A stretch of DNA of 64,000 nucleotides from contig NZ_FCOT01000009.1 of the NCBI RefSeq assembly GCF_900046455.1, forward strand, positions 266,059 to 330,058, written 5' to 3'. This DNA comes from Cellulomonas timonensis. GTDB taxonomy: Bacteria > Actinomycetota > Actinomycetes > Actinomycetales > Cellulomonadaceae. The translations under genes and the position numbers were made by a program. The notes under the pieces are model-generated. The model saw nothing but the letters and a program-made list of their open reading frames with translations, ran no database searches and was not told the origin of the DNA. Positions within the stretch are counted from its first letter, which is position 1. The number at the start of each line of letters is the position of its first letter. Of the stretch, positions 46,731 to 56,632 are shown piece by piece.

Positions 46731-47678
46731 ATGAGGACCATCCCGATCACCGCCATCGCCAGCTGCGCACTGCTGCTGCTGTTCAGCGCATGCGCCAGCG
46801 GTGGAGACGCCGAGCCCGGCAAGCAGAGCAAGGCAGACGCGCCCCTCACGGCCTACATGGACGCCCTCTACGACATCGACTATCAGAAGGTCCACGCCGA
46901 GGAGGAGAACATCATCGCCGCCTGCATGCAGGAGGCGGGGTTCGAGTACATCCCCCGGGAGGTCTCGAGCGCCGACTATCCCGACGGCGAGGACGCGTTC
47001 GAGTTCACCGAGGAGCACGCCGCGAGGGAGGGGTACGGGTACTCGAGCCCGGAGCCCGCGAGCGACGAGGCCGAGTCGGTGGACCCGAATGCCGACTACC
47101 TCGCGGCCATGTCCGAGACCGAGCGGGCCGCCTACGAGCTGGCGCTCTGGGGTGAGCAGGACGCGCCCATCGACGACGACGCCGAGTACGAATGGGACTG
47201 GACGAAGGCGGGCTGCTACGGCAAGGCGAGCAACGAGGCCTGGGCCGCCAGCCCGATGGCCGCCTTCGAGGACCCGGCCTACGCCGACCTCAGCGAGCAG
47301 ATCTCCCGGCTGTACGAGGAGGTCTACGCCGACCCGAAGATCACCGCGGTCGACGCCGCGTGGTCGGACTGCATGAACGAGGCGGGCTACGACTTCGCGC
47401 AGGTCATGGACGCGAACAACAGCTTCGCCGAGCAGTACTCGGCTCTCTGGGACGCGGCCGACCCGGAGACCGGCACAGACAAGGCCGCCGAGGCGGCCCT
47501 GCGCGAGCGGGAGGTGGCCACGGCCGTCGCCGACGCGAGGTGCCAGAAGGAGGTCGGGTACGACGCGACCGTCATGGAGGTCGTGGTCGCCTACGAGCAG
47601 GAGTTCGTCGACGAGCACAAGGCCGAGCTCGACGCCTGGGTCGGCCAGTACGCCACGGCGCCGACGGCGGCCAAGTGA
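46731..47678 (+). CDS. Lipoprotein paralogue 3 (mirror copy)
   Basis: A 315-residue acidic lipoprotein identical to 34769-35716: FSAC lipobox, cysteines 65, 162, 214 and 271, and two CM(Q/N)EAG(F/Y) blocks. It is first in the six-gene operon that runs to 53655. Ribosome site AGGAAGG at 46718-46724. Function unknown; an extracellular sensor or substrate-presenting partner of the following MacB transporter is the working idea. Confidence 0.86.
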   Translation: MRTIPITAIASCALLLLFSACASGGDAEPGKQSKADAPLTAYMDALYDIDYQKVHAEEENIIAACMQEAGFEYIPREVSSADYPDGEDAFEFTEEHAAREGYGYSSPEPASDEAESVDPNADYLAAMSETERAAYELALWGEQDAPIDDDAEYEWDWTKAGCYGKASNEAWAASPMAAFEDPAYADLSEQISRLYEEVYADPKITAVDAAWSDCMNEAGYDFAQVMDANNSFAEQYSALWDAADPETGTDKAAEAALREREVATAVADARCQKEVGYDATVMEVVVAYEQEFVDEHKAELDAWVGQYATAPTAAK

Positions 47679-47893
47679 CCGACACGGCCCCAACGCCCGG
47701 CATGACGTTCCACCGTGGCAAACCGTTGTCGGCCTGAGGGTCCACGTTCCTGAACAGCCAAGTCATCCGCAAGGCTGACCCGCGATCGCCGCCCGCTGCC
47801 TAGGTTCGTCGGGATCAAAACCGACTATCTGACACGCGCGCGCGCCCGCTCCATCGCCGGCCGCGAACCACTGTTCCGCAGGAAGGCACACCC
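47679..47893 (+). promoter_or_regulatory. Leader/promoter copy before lipoprotein 2 (mirror copy)
   Basis: A 215-bp gap with TAGGTT at 47801-47806 as a possible -10 box, GGGATCAAAACCGAC at 47811-47825, a GCGCGCGCG run, and GCAGGAAGG before the ATG. Closely similar to the gap at 48845-49053. Confidence 0.45.
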
Positions 47894-48844
47894 ATGAGGT
47901 CCGTCCCGTTCACCGTCGCCGCCGCTGTCGGCGCGCTTCTCCTGCTCAGCGCCTGCAGCGGCAGCGACAGCGACAGCGGCGGCGGCGACAGCAGCAGCGG
48001 CTCCGACGCCGGGAAGGACACCGCGGCGAAGGAGAGTCCGCTTCACGCGTACACGAAGTCGATCCCGAGCGACAACGCCGACGAGTCCGCGAAGCGCCAC
48101 AAGAAGGCGGAGAACATCATCGCCTCCTGCATGCAGGAGGCAGGGTTCGAGTACACGCCCCAGGACGTCCCGAGCCAACCGGCCTCGTTGGACGACGCGG
48201 AGAGGATGGGCCCTGTGGAGTGGGCCGAGAAGTACGGCTACGGCTGGTCGGCCGGTCCGGAGTCGGAGATCGGCGAGGAGGAGTTCGTCAGCCCGGACGC
48301 CGACTACCTCGCAGCCATGTCCGAGAGCGAGGCGGCCGCCTACAGCCTGGCCTTGTTCGGCGAGCAGCAAGACGTCGACACCGAGTCCGGGTGGGACTGG
48401 ACGAAGGGCGGCTGCAATGCCAAGGCGAACCACGAGGTGTACAGCAATCTCAACGCCGCCTATGAGGACCCCGCCTATGAGGACCTCCATGAGGAGCAGA
48501 GGCGGATGTTCGAGAAGGTCCCGGACGACCCGAGGCTCGCGGCGATCAACGCCGAGTGGTCCGCGTGCATGAACGAGGCGGGCTTCGACTTCGCGAGAGT
48601 CAGCGAAGCCCACGAGAGCATCGCCGAGGCCTACGCCGCGCTCTCGGAGACGACTGACGAGACCACCAGGGCTGACCTGGGCAAGAAGGAGATGGCCACG
48701 GCGATCGCCGACGCGAAGTGCCAGGAGAAAGCCGGCTACCCCGAGAAGGCCCAGGAGGTGCAGTTCGCCCTCGAGCAGGAGTTCATCGACACCCACAAGG
48801 CCGAGCTCGACGCCTGGATCGAGCAGTACGCCACGGACAAGTGA
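47894..48844 (+). CDS. Lipoprotein paralogue 2 (mirror copy)
   Basis: A 316-residue lipoprotein identical to 33603-34553: LSAC lipobox (C21), Ser/Gly/Asp linker, cysteines 79, 174, 225 and 276. Together with the next gene it forms a tandem duplication with a period of about 1160 bp that includes the leader. Confidence 0.86.
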   Translation: MRSVPFTVAAAVGALLLLSACSGSDSDSGGGDSSSGSDAGKDTAAKESPLHAYTKSIPSDNADESAKRHKKAENIIASCMQEAGFEYTPQDVPSQPASLDDAERMGPVEWAEKYGYGWSAGPESEIGEEEFVSPDADYLAAMSESEAAAYSLALFGEQQDVDTESGWDWTKGGCNAKANHEVYSNLNAAYEDPAYEDLHEEQRRMFEKVPDDPRLAAINAEWSACMNEAGFDFARVSEAHESIAEAYAALSETTDETTRADLGKKEMATAIADAKCQEKAGYPEKAQEVQFALEQEFIDTHKAELDAWIEQYATDK

Positions 48845-49053
48845 GGCGCGAGCCAACCCGCCGTGCCGTCCGCCTGTGGTCAAGCGTTGTCCGCCTGAGG
48901 CGCCACGTGCCTGAACAGCCGGTCATCCGCAGGGTTGACCCGCGACAGCCCCCCCGTTGCTAGGTTCGTCAGGGATCAAAACCGACAAACTGACCCGCGC
49001 GCGCGCCGGCTCCATCGCCACCCGCGCCCACCGTTCCGCAGGAAGGCACACCC
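48845..49053 (+). promoter_or_regulatory. Leader/promoter copy before lipoprotein 1 (mirror copy)
   Basis: A 209-bp gap with TTGACC (48935-48940), TAGGTT (48961-48966), GGGATCAAAACCGAC (48972-48986) and the same leader end as the gap before paralogue 2. Confidence 0.45.
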
Positions 49054-50025
49054 ATGAGGTCCGTCCCGTTCACCGCCGCCGCCGCTGCCGGTTGCGCCCT
49101 GCTTCTGCTCAGCGGCTGCGGGAGCAGCGGCGACTCCGATGCCGGGAAGGACTCCAAGGCGAGCGAGGGTCCACTCCAGGAGTACATGAAGCCGGTCACG
49201 AGCGCCTATGACGACGTCGACTACGAGAAGCTCCAAGTCGAGCAGGAGAACATCGTCGCGGCCTGCATGCAGGAGGCCGGCTTCGAGTACACCCCCCGGG
49301 AGGTCTCGGGCAGCTCGTTCGAGTGGGACGAGGACCTCGAATGGGGCAGCGAGGAGTTCGCCGAGAAGCACGGCTACGGGTACTCGATCGGCTCCGAGTC
49401 GGAGGATGGCGAGGAGGCAGTGCAGGTGGACCCCAACGCCGACTACGTCGCCGCCATGTCCGAGAGCGAGCAGGCCGCCTACTGGGAGGCCCTGTGGGGG
49501 CCGGAGCAGCCGGAGGCCCTCGACGAGGAGGCGGAGACGACCTGGGATTGGACGACCGCGGGCTGCAACGGCAAGGCGAGCAACGAGACGTACGGCTCCA
49601 CCATGTCCGCGTACGAGGACCCGGCGTTCGTCGAGCTCCAGGACGAGATCGGCACGCTGTACGAGAAGGTCGCCAGCGACCCGAAGCTCACCGCGCTCGA
49701 CGCCGAGTGGTCGGACTGCATGAACGAGGCCGGCTTCGACTTCGCGAAGGTCCCTGACGCGGCCACCAGCATCTCCGACGCCTACTCAGCGCTCTGGGAG
49801 TCGGCTGCCCCGGATGGCAGCACGGACAAGGCCGCCGAGACCGAGCTGCGCGAGAAGGAGATGTCCACGGCGATCGCCGACGCGAAGTGCCAGACGAAGG
49901 TCGGCTACCAGAAGACGACCCGAGAGGTGCAGTTCGCCCTCGAGCAGGAGTTCGTCGACGCGCACAAGGCCGAGCTCGACGCGTGGATCGAGCAGTACGC
50001 CACTGACGCCAAGGCGGCCAAGTGA
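49054..50025 (+). CDS. Lipoprotein paralogue 1 (mirror copy)
   Basis: A 323-residue lipoprotein identical to 32422-33393: LSGC lipobox (C22), cysteines 71, 171, 222 and 279, invariant C-terminal helix HKAELDAWIEQYAT. Its stop overlaps the GTG of the peptidoglycan-binding adaptor, the clearest sign that these lipoproteins work with the ABC transporter. Confidence 0.86.
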   Translation: MRSVPFTAAAAAGCALLLLSGCGSSGDSDAGKDSKASEGPLQEYMKPVTSAYDDVDYEKLQVEQENIVAACMQEAGFEYTPREVSGSSFEWDEDLEWGSEEFAEKHGYGYSIGSESEDGEEAVQVDPNADYVAAMSESEQAAYWEALWGPEQPEALDEEAETTWDWTTAGCNGKASNETYGSTMSAYEDPAFVELQDEIGTLYEKVASDPKLTALDAEWSDCMNEAGFDFAKVPDAATSISDAYSALWESAAPDGSTDKAAETELREKEMSTAIADAKCQTKVGYQKTTREVQFALEQEFVDAHKAELDAWIEQYATDAKAAK

Positions 50026-51626
50026 GCCGCGCGATCCCGCAGGGCAACCGCACCATCCTCGTGATGGCCGGCGTCGCGGTGCTGAGCCTCGTCGCCGGGC
50101 TGGGGCTGAGCCAGCTCATCACGTCTCCGGCCAAGGCAGAGGCGGACGCCGCTCCCCCGGTCGCTGGCGCGGTGACCGTGCCTGTGGAGAGCCGCGTCCT
50201 CGCCAACGACGTGACATTGCGGGGCGACCCGCTGTACGACGACCCGGCCGAGATCCGCGTCGAGACGGGCGAGGTGAAGGGCCAGCCGGTTGTGACGGGC
50301 CAGGTGCCCGAGGTCGGCTCCACTGTCGACGCGGCTAGCGTCGCCCTCGAGGTCGCGGGACGCCCGGTGATCGTGCTGCCTGGCACGCTGCCCACCTACC
50401 GCAGCCTGCAGGCGGGTGTCGCAGGGCCGGACGTCCTCCAGCTCAAGGCGGCGCTCGCGGCGCTCGGCATCGACGCGGGCAAGCCCGACTCGGACGTGTA
50501 TGACGCGGCCACGGCCGCCGGTGTGGTGGAGCTCTACCGGAAGGTCGGCTACCAGCCGCCCGCGCCAGGGAAAGAGCTCAAGGACGCGCTCAAGGGCGCG
50601 CAGGATGCGGTGCGCGCCGCCGAGGACGGCCTCTCCTCCGCCCAGATCGCGCTGAAGACCGCCTCGTCGGGGCCCACCGAAGTGGAGCGGCTGCAGGCTG
50701 ACAACGCCGTGCGCTCCGCGCAACGGGAGGTTGCCGCCGCCGAGGCCGCAGCAGCGGCCGGCGACCCCGAGGCGCCCAGCGCCGTCAGCATCGAGGCGTT
50801 GCGCGAGGCCGTCACCGTGGCCGAGGCACAGCGCACGCAGGTGCTGGCGGGCATGGGGAGCTCCGCCGAGGCCGCCGCCGTCGCCTCCGCGCAGCGGGCG
50901 TTGGCCGACGCCAAGGCCATGCACACCGAGGCCAAGGCCGCGACGCTCACCGCGCTCCCCGCGAGCGAGGTCGTCTTCCTCGCCTCTCTGCCACGACGGG
51001 TCGACAACGTGGCGGTGAAGCTGGGCGCGATCGTCAGCGGTCCCGTCATGACCGTCTCGGGCGCCACGCTCGAGATCGTCGCGTCCGCCTCCGCCGACGA
51101 CGCCGCACTGCTGGCGGTCGGGAACCCCGGGACCGTGACGGTGCTCGGGCAGGACGTGCAGGTCACCGTGAAGGCCATCGAGGCCCCGGGCTCGACCAGC
51201 AGCTCGGCAGAGCCCGAGGGCGAGGGCACGGAGGGTTCCGAGGCGCCCGCGGGCTCCGGGTCGACCACTGGCCAGGCGGGGCGGCACACCGTCCGCTTCC
51301 AGCTCGGCGAGCTCACCGCAGAGCAGCTGTCCACGCTCCAGGGCGGCGACAACGTGCGGATCAAGATTCCGGTGAGCTCCACCGGCGGCGAGGTGCTCGC
51401 CGTGCCGCTGGCCGCGCTCACGGCCGGACCCGGTGGCGAGTCGCGCATCGAGCGGCAGGGCGCCAAGGGCGCCACCGAGCTCGTGACAGTGGAGACCGGA
51501 CTGGCCGCCGGCGGGTACGTGCAGATCGTGAACTCGAAGGAGCCCATCGCCGCCGGCGACCTGGTCGTGGTGGGGATCCGCGGCGCCGAGGACGCATCCG
51601 ACGAGGCGACGGAGGCGGCCGGATGA
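50022..51626 (+). CDS. Membrane-fusion-like protein with peptidoglycan-binding domain (mirror copy)
   Basis: A 534-residue adaptor identical to 30821-32425: N-terminal anchor, peptidoglycan-binding-like domain near residues 127-175, long alanine-rich coiled coil, beta domains and a C-terminal barrel ending in GDLVVVGIRGAEDASD. It is translationally coupled upstream to a lipoprotein and downstream to the ATPase. Confidence 0.83.
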   Translation: MSRAIPQGNRTILVMAGVAVLSLVAGLGLSQLITSPAKAEADAAPPVAGAVTVPVESRVLANDVTLRGDPLYDDPAEIRVETGEVKGQPVVTGQVPEVGSTVDAASVALEVAGRPVIVLPGTLPTYRSLQAGVAGPDVLQLKAALAALGIDAGKPDSDVYDAATAAGVVELYRKVGYQPPAPGKELKDALKGAQDAVRAAEDGLSSAQIALKTASSGPTEVERLQADNAVRSAQREVAAAEAAAAAGDPEAPSAVSIEALREAVTVAEAQRTQVLAGMGSSAEAAAVASAQRALADAKAMHTEAKAATLTALPASEVVFLASLPRRVDNVAVKLGAIVSGPVMTVSGATLEIVASASADDAALLAVGNPGTVTVLGQDVQVTVKAIEAPGSTSSSAEPEGEGTEGSEAPAGSGSTTGQAGRHTVRFQLGELTAEQLSTLQGGDNVRIKIPVSSTGGEVLAVPLAALTAGPGGESRIERQGAKGATELVTVETGLAAGGYVQIVNSKEPIAAGDLVVVGIRGAEDASDEATEAAG

Positions 51627-52342
51627 GCGTCCTCGACGTCCTCCTGGACGAGCAGCCGGCTGGGCCGGTCCCGGCCGTCATCGAGTTCGCCGCGCTCACC
51701 CGCACGTTCCCCGGCGATCCGCCGGTCGTGGCGCTGCACCCGGCGGACCTGCGCATCGAGGCGGGCGACTACCTGTCCATCATCGGCCCGTCCGGGTCGG
51801 GAAAGTCGACGCTGCTGCACATCCTGGGGCTGCTCGACCGGCCCAGCTCCGGGGAGTACCTCCTCAACGGGAGCCCCACCGGCGCCGCCTCCGAGTCGGA
51901 CCGCTCACGGCTGAGGGGCGGCTGCATCGGGTTCGTCTTCCAGTCCTTCCACCTGCTGCCCCACCGCACGGTGCTCGACAACGTGCTGCTCGCCACCCTG
52001 TACTCGGGGGTGCCCCGGGCAGAACGCCGGGACCGGGCGATGGCGGCGCTGCACCGGGTCCACCTCGACCACCGGGTCGACTTCCTGCCCACAGTCCTCT
52101 CGGGTGGCGAGCGGCAACGGGTGGCCATCGCCCGGGCCATCGTCGCGGAGCCGCAGGTGCTGCTGGCGGACGAGCCCACCGGCAACCTGGACTCGGTGAA
52201 CTCCGCGGGGGTGCTCGACCTGTTCGACGAGTTGCACGGCGACGGCCTCACGCTCGTGGTGATCACCCACGACTCTCAGGTGTCCGCACGGGCCCAGCGG
52301 CGGGTGCGGATCTCCGACGGCCGATTGACCGAGCTCGCATGA
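51623..52342 (+). CDS. MacB/LolD-type ABC ATPase (mirror copy)
   Basis: A 239-residue ATPase identical to 30105-30824, with [24 protein letters not shown] and VLLADEPTGNLD intact. Start and stop each overlap a neighbour by 4 bp. Confidence 0.93.
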   Translation: MSVLDVLLDEQPAGPVPAVIEFAALTRTFPGDPPVVALHPADLRIEAGDYLSIIGPSGSGKSTLLHILGLLDRPSSGEYLLNGSPTGAASESDRSRLRGGCIGFVFQSFHLLPHRTVLDNVLLATLYSGVPRAERRDRAMAALHRVHLDHRVDFLPTVLSGGERQRVAIARAIVAEPQVLLADEPTGNLDSVNSAGVLDLFDELHGDGLTLVVITHDSQVSARAQRRVRISDGRLTELA

Positions 52343-53655
52343 GGCGGCTCCTGACCCGGACCCGCCCCACCACCGACCCGGACGGCTTCGGGCTCGCCGA
52401 CGCGCGGGCGACACCGGCTGTCGCCAAGCGGCCGCCACGCGGCGACAGGTTCGGGGCGCGGGACTTGTTCGCCGAGGCCACGTTCGGCGTCGGCGCCCGG
52501 CCCGGGCGCCTGATCCTGACGATCATGGGGACGGTGCTCGGCATCGCCTCGGTGGTCGTCACCGTCGGCCTCGCGAACACGACGGCCGGGCAGATCAACA
52601 AGCAGTTCGACGCGGTCGCCGCCACCCAGGTGGTCGTCGAGCCCGCCAAGTCGACCGGCGGCGGCCAGACGCGCGCCAAAGCGCGGATTCCGTGGGACGC
52701 CGCCGAGCGGGTGAGCCGTCTGGCCGGCGTGGAGTCGGCGGGCACCCTCGCCGAGGTGGACGTCCGGGGCGCGCAGGTCACGTCGGTGCCCGTGAACGAC
52801 CCGTCGCAGGCGGCTCAGACCTCGGTCCCGGTGCTGGCCTCGTCGGAGGGCCTGCTCGAGACGGTGCGGGGCGTCGTCGTCACCGGCCGCAACTTCGACT
52901 CCGGACACGACGCGCGCGGCGACCGCGTGGTGGTGCTCGGGGCACGGGCCGCCGAGTCCCTCGGGGTGCACCGCGTCGACAGGCAGCCGTCGATCTTCAT
53001 CGGCGAGGACTCCTACACCGTGATCGGCATCATCGACGACGTGAAGCGCAAGACGGAGCTGCTCGACGCGGTGATCCTGCCCATGGGCACCGCGCGGTCC
53101 GACTTCGACCTGGCGGCGCCCGCCGAGCTGCAGGTGCGCATCGCGCCCGGGGCGGGCGAGGTCGTCGCCGAGCAGGCACCGATCGCCCTCGACCCCAACT
53201 CCCCCGACGGCTTCAGCGTCAAGGCCCCGCCAGCCCGCTCCACGGTGCAGCAGAACGTCCAGGCCGACGTCGACCTGATCTTCCTGGCCCTGGGCGCCGT
53301 GGCACTGCTCATCGGCGGGGTGGGGATCGCGAATGTCACGCTGCTGTCGGTGATGGAGCGTGTGGGCGAGATCGGGCTGCGCCGGGCGCTGGGCGCCACC
53401 CGCCGGGACATCGCCGCGCAGTTCATCGTGGAGTCGGCGATCATCGGCCTGATCGGCGGGCTGATCGGCGCGTCGCTGGGCGTCGCGGTCGTGGTGCTCG
53501 TGTCCGCACTGCAGTCCTGGGTGCCGATCCTCGACCTGCGCGTGGTGGGCGCCGCGGCCGTCGCCGGAGGGCTCATCGGGCTCGCGGCGGGCTTCTACCC
53601 CGCGCTCAAGGCCGCGGCCATCGAGCCGATCACAGCGCTGCGCCGCGGGGTCTGA
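52339..53655 (+). CDS. MacB-type ABC permease of the lipoprotein operon (mirror copy)
   Basis: A 438-residue permease identical to 28792-30108, last gene of the operon. Its GGVGIANVTLLSVMERVGEI block shows what the second-unit permease should look like at the position where that copy carries Arg291. A strong terminator starts 10 bp after the stop. Confidence 0.9.
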   Translation: MRRLLTRTRPTTDPDGFGLADARATPAVAKRPPRGDRFGARDLFAEATFGVGARPGRLILTIMGTVLGIASVVVTVGLANTTAGQINKQFDAVAATQVVVEPAKSTGGGQTRAKARIPWDAAERVSRLAGVESAGTLAEVDVRGAQVTSVPVNDPSQAAQTSVPVLASSEGLLETVRGVVVTGRNFDSGHDARGDRVVVLGARAAESLGVHRVDRQPSIFIGEDSYTVIGIIDDVKRKTELLDAVILPMGTARSDFDLAAPAELQVRIAPGAGEVVAEQAPIALDPNSPDGFSVKAPPARSTVQQNVQADVDLIFLALGAVALLIGGVGIANVTLLSVMERVGEIGLRRALGATRRDIAAQFIVESAIIGLIGGLIGASLGVAVVVLVSALQSWVPILDLRVVGAAAVAGGLIGLAAGFYPALKAAAIEPITALRRGV

Positions 53656-53665
53656 CTCGACGGGA

Positions 53666-53714
53666 ACGACAGAGGGCGGGCCGACGACCTCATCGTCGGC
53701 CCGCCCTCTGTCGT
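53666..53714. terminator. Bidirectional terminator (mirror copy)
   Basis: The 21-bp stem of 28733-28781 in mirror position, between the convergent permease and aldo/keto reductase genes. Confidence 0.83.
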
Positions 53715-53724
53715 CAGGCGTCGG

Positions 53725-54702
53725 TCACCAGGGGGCGTCGAGGCGCTCACGTGCCTCGGTCGGCAGGGTGAGCCGGACGCCGGACAGCGCGGCCTCCACT
53801 TGCGCCTGGCTGCTCACCCCCGCCACCGGCCGGACCACCGGGTCGCCTCCCACGAGCCACGCGAGCACGACCTCGCTGCGGGTGGCGCCCAGCTCGCGCG
53901 CCACCTCGTCGAGGACCTCGAGCCGCCGGGTGGTGCCCGGATGCGTGAACGCGTCGGAGATCTGCCGGTCGGGGCGGTCGTAGGCGCCGTACAGCAGCGG
54001 GGTGTACGCCCACAGGTCGATCCCGGGGTTGCTCGCCGCGTAGTCGAGCACCTCGTCGGTGATCCAGCCGAACCGGTGGTCGTGATCGTGGTCGCGCACG
54101 AACGGCCGGGGCTGGACGTAGGTGTAGCGGAGCTGGATGGCGCTCGGCCCGGTGATCCCCTGGGCTCGGGCGTGCGCGGCGGCCCGCTCGACGCGCCACA
54201 ACGCGGTGTTCGAGTACCCCCACCGGCCGACGACGCCGTCGTCGACGAGCCCGGCGAAGGCGTCCACCGTCTGCGCGAGGTCGGCGGCCCGGTCGTCGCG
54301 GTGCGCCCAGAACAGGTCGATGTGGTCGATGCCCATGCGCTCGAGGCTCTGCGCCGCGACCCGGCGCACCACCTCCGGCGCGAGCCCCTCGGAGGACTCC
54401 GGGTAGCTGCCCGGGTACAGCGGCTCACAGCCGACCTTCGTCGCGATCAGCACCCGCTCCCGGACCCCGGGCCGCGCGGCGAGCCAGCGGCCGAGCAGCA
54501 GCTCGCTCGCCCCGCCGCGGCCGGCCTCGTCGGACCAGAACGCGTAGCAGTCGGCGGTGTCGATCCACACGCCGCCTGCGGCGACATAGCCGTCGAGCAG
54601 CGCGAACGCGTCGTCCTCGGCGATGGTGGTGCCGAAGGACATCGCGCCGAGCGCGAGCGGTGGGGCGGAGAGGATCGGGTCCGCGGGGGGTGTCGTCGTC
54701 AT
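53725..54702 (-). CDS. Aldo/keto reductase (mirror copy)
   Basis: A 325-residue NADPH-dependent reductase identical to 27745-28722, with catalytic D48, Y53, K89 and H134. Divergent from the MerR-type gene with the shared long-spacer promoter at 54709-54739. Confidence 0.9.
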   Translation of the reverse strand: MTTTPPADPILSAPPLALGAMSFGTTIAEDDAFALLDGYVAAGGVWIDTADCYAFWSDEAGRGGASELLLGRWLAARPGVRERVLIATKVGCEPLYPGSYPESSEGLAPEVVRRVAAQSLERMGIDHIDLFWAHRDDRAADLAQTVDAFAGLVDDGVVGRWGYSNTALWRVERAAAHARAQGITGPSAIQLRYTYVQPRPFVRDHDHDHRFGWITDEVLDYAASNPGIDLWAYTPLLYGAYDRPDRQISDAFTHPGTTRRLEVLDEVARELGATRSEVVLAWLVGGDPVVRPVAGVSSQAQVEAALSGVRLTLPTEARERLDAPW

Positions 54703-54708
54703 CCCCCT

Positions 54709-54739
54709 ACTGTCGGACCTGGAGCGCGCTCCAGGTCAA
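54709..54739 (-). promoter_or_regulatory. MerR-type promoter with 19-bp spacer (mirror copy)
   Basis: GACAGT, 19-bp spacer and TTGACC read on the minus strand, with the perfect dyad ACCTGGAGCGCGCTCCAGGT at 54717-54736. Confidence 0.78.
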
Positions 54740-54786
54740 GCGGCGCGCCCACGGACCAGCACCCCAGCACCCGCCACACTGTCGCC

Positions 54787-55209
54787 ATGGCGACGCACAC
54801 CCCGGCCGAGGCCGCCCGACGCAGCGGCTTCAGCATCGACACCCTGCGCTACTACGAGCGGATCGGGCTGCTCACCGGCGTCGAGCGCGACCCCGGGGGC
54901 CGCCGCCGCTACTCCGACCAAGACCTCGGGTGGCTCGAGATCCTGCGGTGCCTGCGTGACACGGGCATGCCGATCGCCACAATGCGGCGCTACGCCGGCC
55001 TCGCGCTCGCAACCGGCGCCGACGCGGAGCAGACCATCCCCGAGCGGCTCGACATCCTCGAGGAGCACGCCGCCGAGGTCACCGCGACGATCGCTCTGCT
55101 CACCCGCCAGCAAGAGCACCTGGCCGAGAAGATCGCGTACTACCGCACGGTGGTGGCAACCGACGCGGGCGCTGACGCGCTCGCCGGCGCCGCGGCTCAC
55201 ACGTCGTAG
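54787..55209 (+). CDS. MerR-family transcriptional regulator (mirror copy)
   Basis: A 140-residue regulator identical to 27238-27660: N-terminal helix-turn-helix with LRYYERIGL, one cysteine, and a C-terminal coiled coil. ATG at 54787, TAG stop inside the convergent xth gene. Confidence 0.88.
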   Translation: MATHTPAEAARRSGFSIDTLRYYERIGLLTGVERDPGGRRRYSDQDLGWLEILRCLRDTGMPIATMRRYAGLALATGADAEQTIPERLDILEEHAAEVTATIALLTRQQEHLAEKIAYYRTVVATDAGADALAGAAAHTS

Positions 55210-56006
55210 GTGACCACCAGGGGCGCGTGGTCGCTGAATCGCTGGTCGTAGGCCTCCGCACGGTCCACCTCGGCGGTCCGGGCCAGACCGGCCAGGCCCG
55301 GGGTGGCGAGCTGGTAGTCGATCCGCCAGCCGGCGTCGTTGTCGAACGCCTGCCCGCGCCACGACCACCACGTGTACGGCCCGGGGCCCTCCCCACCGAG
55401 CTCGCGGCCCAGGTCGCGCCAGCCCAGCTCGTCGAACCAGCGGTCCAGGTAGGCGCGCTCCTCCGGCAGGAACCCGGCGGCCTTGAGGTTGCCCTTCCAG
55501 TTCTTGATGTCGACGTTCTTGTGCGCGATGTTCAGGTCGCCCGCCACCACCACGTGCTGCCCGGAGCCCGCGAGCTCGGCGAGCCGCTTGGTCACGTGGT
55601 CCAGGAACGCGTACTTCTCGTCCATCTTGGGGGTGCCCGCCGTCCCCGAGTGGATGTACGTCGAGACGACGGTGACCTGCTGCGTGGAGCCGTCCTTGCC
55701 GGGCACTTCGAGGTCCGCCTCGACCCAGCGCCCGGTGTCCACCGGCACGCCCGTGGCGAGGCCGATGCGGATGGCGCTCATGGGCAGCCGGGACGCGATG
55801 GCGACACCGGCGCGGCCCTTGATCTCGCAGGCCTCATGCGCGAGGTGCCACTCGGACGTCGGCAGGAAGTCGCTGAGGATCTCGTCAGGCGCGCGGACCT
55901 CCTGCAGCAGCATGACGTCCGGCTTGCGGGTGGCGACCCACTCGGACATGCCGCGCTTGTAGGCGGCCCGGATCCCGTTGACGTTGGCGGTGGCGATAGT
56001 CAGCAC
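55197..56006 (-). CDS. xth: Exodeoxyribonuclease III (mirror copy)
   Basis: A 269-residue abasic-site endonuclease/3' exonuclease identical to 26441-27250, with LLQEVRAPDE, AGDLNIAHKNVD and SDHAPLVV active-site blocks. Presence of a second identical xth is one argument that the arm is an artefact. Confidence 0.93.
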   Translation of the reverse strand: MLTIATANVNGIRAAYKRGMSEWVATRKPDVMLLQEVRAPDEILSDFLPTSEWHLAHEACEIKGRAGVAIASRLPMSAIRIGLATGVPVDTGRWVEADLEVPGKDGSTQQVTVVSTYIHSGTAGTPKMDEKYAFLDHVTKRLAELAGSGQHVVVAGDLNIAHKNVDIKNWKGNLKAAGFLPEERAYLDRWFDELGWRDLGRELGGEGPGPYTWWSWRGQAFDNDAGWRIDYQLATPGLAGLARTAEVDRAEAYDQRFSDHAPLVVTYDV

Positions 56007-56068
56007 GCGGCATATCCAACCTCATCCCGCTGACAGGCCGCCGCGCCGTCCGGGCCGGGCCACCCGGG

Positions 56069-56545
56069 TCAGGCGCCGTCGTACGCCGCCTGGAGCGCAG
56101 GGAGGTCCAACTTCTGCATCGTGTACATCGCCTGCGTGGCCCGGGCCGACGCCTCGGAGTCGTCGCTGAACAGCAGCGAGTCCAGCGCCGTGGGCACCAC
56201 CTGCCACGACAGGCCGTACCGGTCCTTGAGCCACCCGCACTGGCTGGGCTCGCCGCCGTCGGCCAGCAGCGCGTCCCAGTAGTGGTCGACTTCCTCCTGG
56301 CTCTCACACGCGAGGATCATCGAGAACGACTCGTCGAGGGTGAAGGCCGGGCCGGCGCTCAACGCCGTCACCGGCATCCCGTCGAGGGTGAACTCGACGA
56401 TGAAGGCGGTCCCCTCGGGGACGTTCACCCCCGGGGGCGCCTTGATGACCCTGGTGACCTCCGAGTTCGGGATCAACGAGGTGTAGAACTGCGCGGCCTC
56501 CTCGGCCTGCGAGTGGTACCAGAGGTGCGGGCTGACGATTCCCAT
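56069..56545 (-). CDS. VOC-superfamily / PhnB-like protein (mirror copy)
   Basis: A 158-residue PhnB-like protein identical to 25902-26378, with the N-terminal HLWYHSQAEEAAQFY block. Its AGGAGGG ribosome site is inside the mirrored hairpin at 56554-56595. Confidence 0.83.
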   Translation of the reverse strand: MGIVSPHLWYHSQAEEAAQFYTSLIPNSEVTRVIKAPPGVNVPEGTAFIVEFTLDGMPVTALSAGPAFTLDESFSMILACESQEEVDHYWDALLADGGEPSQCGWLKDRYGLSWQVVPTALDSLLFSDDSEASARATQAMYTMQKLDLPALQAAYDGA

Positions 56546-56553
56546 GAGGGTTC

Positions 56554-56595
56554 CCTCCTACGACGTGGTCACCAGTACTGACCACGTCGAGGAGG
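56554..56595 (-). promoter_or_regulatory. Ribosome-site-burying hairpin (mirror copy)
   Basis: Mirror of 25852-25893: 17 paired bases, one bulge, 7-nt loop, upstream of the VOC gene on the minus strand. Confidence 0.58.
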
Positions 56596-56632
56596 CGAAC
56601 TCATCGGCCACTCCACCGACGAGGTGCTCCGC